From NCBI GenBank assembly GCA_016933215.1, contig JAFGBH010000012.1, positions 1 to 53,242 on the forward strand: DNA of 53,242 nucleotides. The letters are read 5' to 3'. Source of the DNA: Deltaproteobacteria bacterium (GTDB lineage: Bacteria; Desulfobacterota; Syntrophia; Syntrophales; UBA2210). A model generated the notes under the pieces. The model was not told the DNA's origin, made no database searches, and saw nothing but the letters and a program-made list of their open reading frames with translations. Shown here piece by piece: positions 49,951-53,242 of this stretch; position 1 is the first letter of the stretch, and every line of letters starts with the position of its first letter. A program made the translations under genes and the position numbers.

Positions 49951-50120
49951 TTCCGTTCTCCTTCCTCGATTCAGGGATGGTATAGCAGAAATCATGGTCA
50001 AAATCGAGTAGGAGAAATCCGAAATCGTTTGACTCTCACAGTTCCCTCTCATATATAGAAGAGAGCGCTTGATTCTTCTATAGTGACGTCAGTTTCCGAA
50101 AATGAGAGAAAAGAGAAGAA

Positions 50121-51263
50121 GTGAAGATACATTCAAACAGTCATCCCTTAAAAGTTGATGTCCCTTCCGTCTCCGAGATAGACGAAATCGCTGCATTTCA
50201 CAGTAAACTGCCCGGCTATGTACCCACACCGCTTGTTTCCATCGATGGGATCGCGAAAGAACTGGGAATTAGAAGGCTTCTCGTCAAAGACGAAGGAAAG
50301 CGTTTCGGTCTGAAGGCGTTCAAGGCGCTCGGTGCCTCCTATGCCGTGTATAAACTTCTTCAGGAACGAGACGCCGGAAAACTCCAGCCCGAGGAATTTC
50401 TCTCAGAAAGGGGAAAGAAACTGGCGGAGGGAATCACCTTTACCTGCGCCACCGATGGAAATCACGGACGTGCGTTGGCGTGGATTGCGAGACTTCTGGG
50501 GAGAAAAGCCGTCATTTTTATGCCCCAAGGATCGGTTCCGTCGCGGATCGATGCAATCAGATCGGAAGGGGCCGACGTTGTTGTGGTCGAGGGTGGCTAC
50601 GATGACGCCGTTAGGCGCGCCTCTGAAGAGGCGGAAAAGAAGGGCTGGGTTGTCATTGCCGATGTGGGATATCCGGGGTACATGGAGATCCCCCGTTATA
50701 TTCAAATGGGCTACATGACGATATTTCGCGAGACAATCAATCAGCTTGTCGAGAGGGGAGAAAAAACACCGGATATTGTTTTCCTGCAGGCGGGTGTGGG
50801 CGCTTTTGCATCGGCGTCAGCGCTGTATTTCAACGATCCTGCCGATGGGATACGTCTCGTATCGGTTGAGCCCGGCGATGCCGATTGTCTTTTCCGGTCC
50901 GCTGAAGCGGGGGACGGTACGGCCCATTCCAGCCCTGCCTTCGGAAATACCATAATGGCGGGACTGAACTGTGAAACCCCGTCGATGGCGGCTTGGCCGA
51001 TCGTTCGCGATCGATTTGATTGCTACATTACAATCGAAGACCATTATGCGGAAGTGGCGATGAGGGTACTGACGGGTGAGGGAATTGTCGCGGGTGAATC
51101 CGGTGCGGCGGGACTGGGGGGACTGATTGCGCTTCTGGAAGAAGACCCCTCCTTTGCGGAAGAAAAATTACAGTTGAGAGATGATGCACATGTGCTTGTC
51201 ATAAATACGGAGGCGGATACCGACCCCGAAGGATACAGAAGGATAGTTGGCACGATTGGATAG
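50121..51263 (+). CDS. dpaL: Diaminopropionate ammonia-lyase
   Basis: PLP enzyme (fold type II) that splits 2,3-diaminopropionate to pyruvate and ammonia. The 380-residue protein shows the Schiff-base Lys in RFGLKAFKALGASYAV, the phosphate-cradle region TFTCATDGNHGRALAWIARL, DVGYPGYMEIPRYIQMGYMT and AGLNCETPSMAAWPI, all characteristic of YgeX/DpaL and distinct from threonine dehydratase. The start at 50121 is GTG with a purine-rich GAGAAGAA upstream. The membrane protein gene follows after 33 bp and may share its transcript. Confidence 0.88.
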   Translation: MKIHSNSHPLKVDVPSVSEIDEIAAFHSKLPGYVPTPLVSIDGIAKELGIRRLLVKDEGKRFGLKAFKALGASYAVYKLLQERDAGKLQPEEFLSERGKKLAEGITFTCATDGNHGRALAWIARLLGRKAVIFMPQGSVPSRIDAIRSEGADVVVVEGGYDDAVRRASEEAEKKGWVVIADVGYPGYMEIPRYIQMGYMTIFRETINQLVERGEKTPDIVFLQAGVGAFASASALYFNDPADGIRLVSVEPGDADCLFRSAEAGDGTAHSSPAFGNTIMAGLNCETPSMAAWPIVRDRFDCYITIEDHYAEVAMRVLTGEGIVAGESGAAGLGGLIALLEEDPSFAEEKLQLRDDAHVLVINTEADTDPEGYRRIVGTIG

Positions 51264-51296
51264 GGAGTGTGAAACAATTCGGAAAGGAGGGGAATT

Positions 51297-51950
51297 ATGG
51301 TCAACAGCATAATTATTATACTTGCGGTAGTCCTTCTTGCGGGGCTGCTCTATTTTGAAAAGACGGGCAACAGGAAAGCTGTTATACCGACAAAAACCAT
51401 CTTGTCACTCTTTTTTGTCATTACCGTCATCGTTCAGTCCCATCCCGTTCCCTTATACTATCATCTTCTCCTGGCAGGGCTGATACTCTGCCTTATAGGA
51501 GACTTCTTTCTCGCCCTGCCGCAGAAGGCGATGTTTCTGGCTGGTTTGATCTCCTTTCTTCTGGGCCATGTCCTCTACGTACTGGCATTTTTCTCCGTGG
51601 CTTCGATGTCAGGACTGATATGGCCTGGAGTTGCGGTGGTTCTTCTCATCAGCGGTTCCGTCTTTTTGTGGCTCCGCCCCCATCTGGGAGGGATGAAGGT
51701 CCCCGTTTTTTTCTATGTGGTAATCATCTCACTCATGGTCATCGGGGCATGGTCTCTCATTATTGACGGCGGTCTTCCTATTGAAAGCCGTATCGTGATT
51801 TTTGCAGGTGCGCTCCTCTTTTACGTTTCCGATATCTTTGTTGCGCGTGACCGCTTCTTGAAGAAGGAGTTCTTGAATAGACTGATCGGCCTTCCGCTCT
51901 ATTATGCGGGGCAGTTTCTTCTCGCCTTTTCAGTGGGGTTGATCGGGTAG
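51297..51950 (+). CDS. YhhN/TMEM86-family membrane protein (lysoplasmalogenase family)
   Basis: A 217-residue polytopic membrane protein with about eight hydrophobic helices. The family pattern is PTKTILSLFFVITVIVQ, the Asp-containing LLLAGLILCLIGDFFLALP, FLLGHVLYVLAFF, GALLFYVSDIFVARDRFL and LPLYYAGQFLLAFSVGL, placing the conserved Asp residues in membrane helices. Relatives cleave the vinyl-ether bond of lysoplasmalogens. AAAGGAGG precedes ATG 51297. The presence of an alkyl-DHAP-synthase-like gene 13 kb away makes ether-lipid turnover a reasonable hypothesis for both. Confidence 0.85.
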   Translation: MVNSIIIILAVVLLAGLLYFEKTGNRKAVIPTKTILSLFFVITVIVQSHPVPLYYHLLLAGLILCLIGDFFLALPQKAMFLAGLISFLLGHVLYVLAFFSVASMSGLIWPGVAVVLLISGSVFLWLRPHLGGMKVPVFFYVVIISLMVIGAWSLIIDGGLPIESRIVIFAGALLFYVSDIFVARDRFLKKEFLNRLIGLPLYYAGQFLLAFSVGLIG

Positions 51951-51954
51951 GGGA

Positions 51955-53111
51955 TCAGACAAATTCTCCCATTTTCGCCTTCCTGTTGAACCCCCTCCAT
52001 GCCGTCCTGTAGAGGAGAGGCGGTTTCCGCTTCGCTTTCACTGCCGAGATTCCCTTGAACCATCGTTTCTCCGCCTTCCCTGCTTCGTTAAAACACCTCT
52101 CGGAGAAAAGGGCTCGTATCTTCGACGATTCTGTCGCGTATTTGAGTCCCCCTCTCACGAATTCCGATTCCAGTTCGTCTCGCTCCGGTTGGTAAGTTTT
52201 CAAAGAGGCGGAGAAATCGCGAAGCACCTTTCGATGCAGTACTTCATGTCTCCAATAAAGCGACGCATCATCGTAGGTTCCCGAAGGTACGGGACCCATG
52301 TCGGGGAGAGTTGCGTCGACCCAGAGCGGCTTGAAAATTCCCGTGCAGGGTGCGGCTGTTCCCGTGAAAAAATGGGTGGGGTAGTCCCGGTGGAGAGATG
52401 AGACCATTGAGCCCGTGGTCTGGCTTCCCCGAATCGGGCCGAAACCGGCATGCATGCAGACGGCTGAGCCGGTAATTCCCTTCTCGGGGGATTGCTCCCC
52501 GTGATCCCTCAAGGTTGCAATAAAATCGTGGACCGTCAGGCCCCCTTTTTTGGCATTGAGCGATTCGATGGTCTTTGAACGGCGTTTCCTGCAATCACTG
52601 AAGGTGGTGAAGAGAAAATCGGAATAGCATCGGGCAAAATGAAAATCCTCGGGATTTTTGCACCACCCCTTTTTTACGGCATTGTTAACGAGATCAGGGG
52701 ATGCCATATCCCAGTCACTTCCTATGGTGATGCCGTTCGATATGGTGTAAACACCGTCTACTTTCTTTGCCGCCCAGTGACGGTCGGACGTTTCAAGTAC
52801 CCAGGCCTCATCCGGGTCTGCCATGAGAAAACTGTTGTGATAAAAAAACTTATGCTGAAAACCGCAGTTCCCTCCCTGTCCGTATTCGGCAAGTAAGCTT
52901 GCAATCACCTCGACAGCCTCCCTGGCATGTGAGGCGCGTTCCAGGCCGAGGCGGAGGAGATCCATACCGGTGAGGGCCTTTCCCTTTTCGTAAGGATCTT
53001 TGGTAAAGACCGCCTCGTTTCCGATAGCGAGGCCTTTCTCGTTGACTCCCATTTCCGCTCCCCAGATCCAGAAGGGTTTGGCGAGGAGAACGGCAAAGGT
53101 ATGTTGAAGCT
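51955..53111 (-). pseudogene. Secernin-like (peptidase family C69) gene without its 5' end
   Basis: A secernin/C69-type N-terminal-nucleophile hydrolase fragment. Homologous sequence begins around 53105 with HTFAVLLAKPFWIWGAEMGV, and the rest (EAWVLETSDRHWAAKKVDGV, SNGITIGSDWD, AVCMHAGFGP, SQTTGSMVSSL, TGTAAPCTGIFKPLWVD) is intact for over 380 codons. The expected N-terminal ~60 residues with the catalytic Cys are missing: upstream is a palindromic repeat, then an in-frame TGA at 53212-53214, with no start codon between. An ATG at 53052 lies inside the conserved region and would give a non-functional product. The missing part may lie beyond the window. Confidence 0.7.
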
Positions 53112-53210
53112 CCCCGCAAGAAGTTGCGGGGAATCTCCGACTGTTAAGGAAAATTTTATTTATTATTCGCTCGCTAACCCCGCTGCAAGCAACGGGGAAT
53201 GCGCTCGCTG
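53112..53210. repeat. REP-like palindromic element at the right edge
   Basis: Two hairpins: CCCCGCAA-GAAG-TTGCGGGG (53112-53131, perfect) and CCCCG..CGGGG (53178-53182 with 53193-53197), the latter flanked by GCTCGCT direct repeats, with an A/T-rich spacer between. It looks like an interspersed palindromic or MITE-like element sitting at the broken end of the secernin gene. Its outer boundary may lie beyond the window. Confidence 0.6.
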
Positions 53211-53242
53211 TTCAGTTCAAAAAGGCAAAGCAAAAACTGACC

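Noticed and set aside
1-53242. CRISPR arrays, rRNA genes and insertion-sequence transposases
   Set aside because: No regularly spaced direct repeats, no rRNA-like sequence and no transposase motif were seen.

Overview
The window looks like a chromosome segment of an anaerobic Gram-negative bacterium, most like the Desulfobacterota (former Deltaproteobacteria). This rests on tungsten/molybdenum aldehyde:ferredoxin oxidoreductases with a polyferredoxin, an iron alcohol dehydrogenase, a TonB/ExbBD-energised outer-membrane receptor, a split cobalamin-dependent methionine synthase and an ether-lipid-type FAD enzyme. The lineage is an inference; no rRNA gene is present.

Layout. 1-7070 (+): transketolase (partial), phosphoglucose isomerase, a free-standing MetH activation protein translationally coupled to a MetH lacking that domain, and a PAS/HD-GYP c-di-GMP phosphodiesterase. 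7312-11666: acyl-CoA synthetase facing a class I aminotransferase, then divergent diaminopimelate dehydrogenase. 11846-17869: AOR plus four-cluster ferredoxin (+) converge on the operon Fe-ADH, SCP2-like protein, second AOR (-). 17870-25752: a regulatory region with a palindrome and a cobalamin riboswitch, followed by an ABC permease and ATPase, TonB-dependent receptor, ExbB, ExbD, TonB, a TPR protein and PyrE. No periplasmic B12-binding protein is present. 25921-30733: a giant AsmA-like protein, then endonuclease V and RibF on the other strand.

30896-38209: a tRNA-Leu(CAG) gene carries an integrated element of about 7.2 kb bounded by a perfect 20-nt duplication of the tRNA 3' end. It holds a tyrosine integrase, a ribbon-helix-helix protein too short for usual ORF calling, a twin-SWIM-finger protein, two excisionase-type HTH proteins, a phage-type replication initiator, a DnaB-like ATPase, and an orphan terminase small subunit. 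No capsid, tail, portal or large terminase gene is present. This is the gene content expected of a phage satellite (PICI-like) and is the most interesting part of the window. It also carries a 74-nt candidate cloverleaf in the leader of the integrase operon, operator-like repeats, putative integrase arm sites at both ends, and a terminator that appears to replace the one displaced from the tRNA.

38271-53242: an alkyl-DHAP-synthase-like flavoprotein coupled to an FGGY kinase, a saccharopine-dehydrogenase-like protein, three tandem Hsp20 genes under a clear promoter, an orphan ADP-forming acyl-CoA synthetase alpha-type protein, cysteine desulfurase with an isochorismatase-like hydrolase, an MBL-fold hydrolase, a DUF1847-type protein, diaminopropionate ammonia-lyase, a YhhN/lysoplasmalogenase-family membrane protein, and a secernin-like gene that has lost its start next to a palindromic repeat at the window edge.

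Possible links between genes: B12 uptake feeds MetH; the AOR, ADH and acyl-CoA synthetase genes handle aldehydes, alcohols and acids; the kinase, ADPS-like and YhhN proteins may belong to ether-lipid metabolism. Product names come from sequence recognition alone, without database searches.
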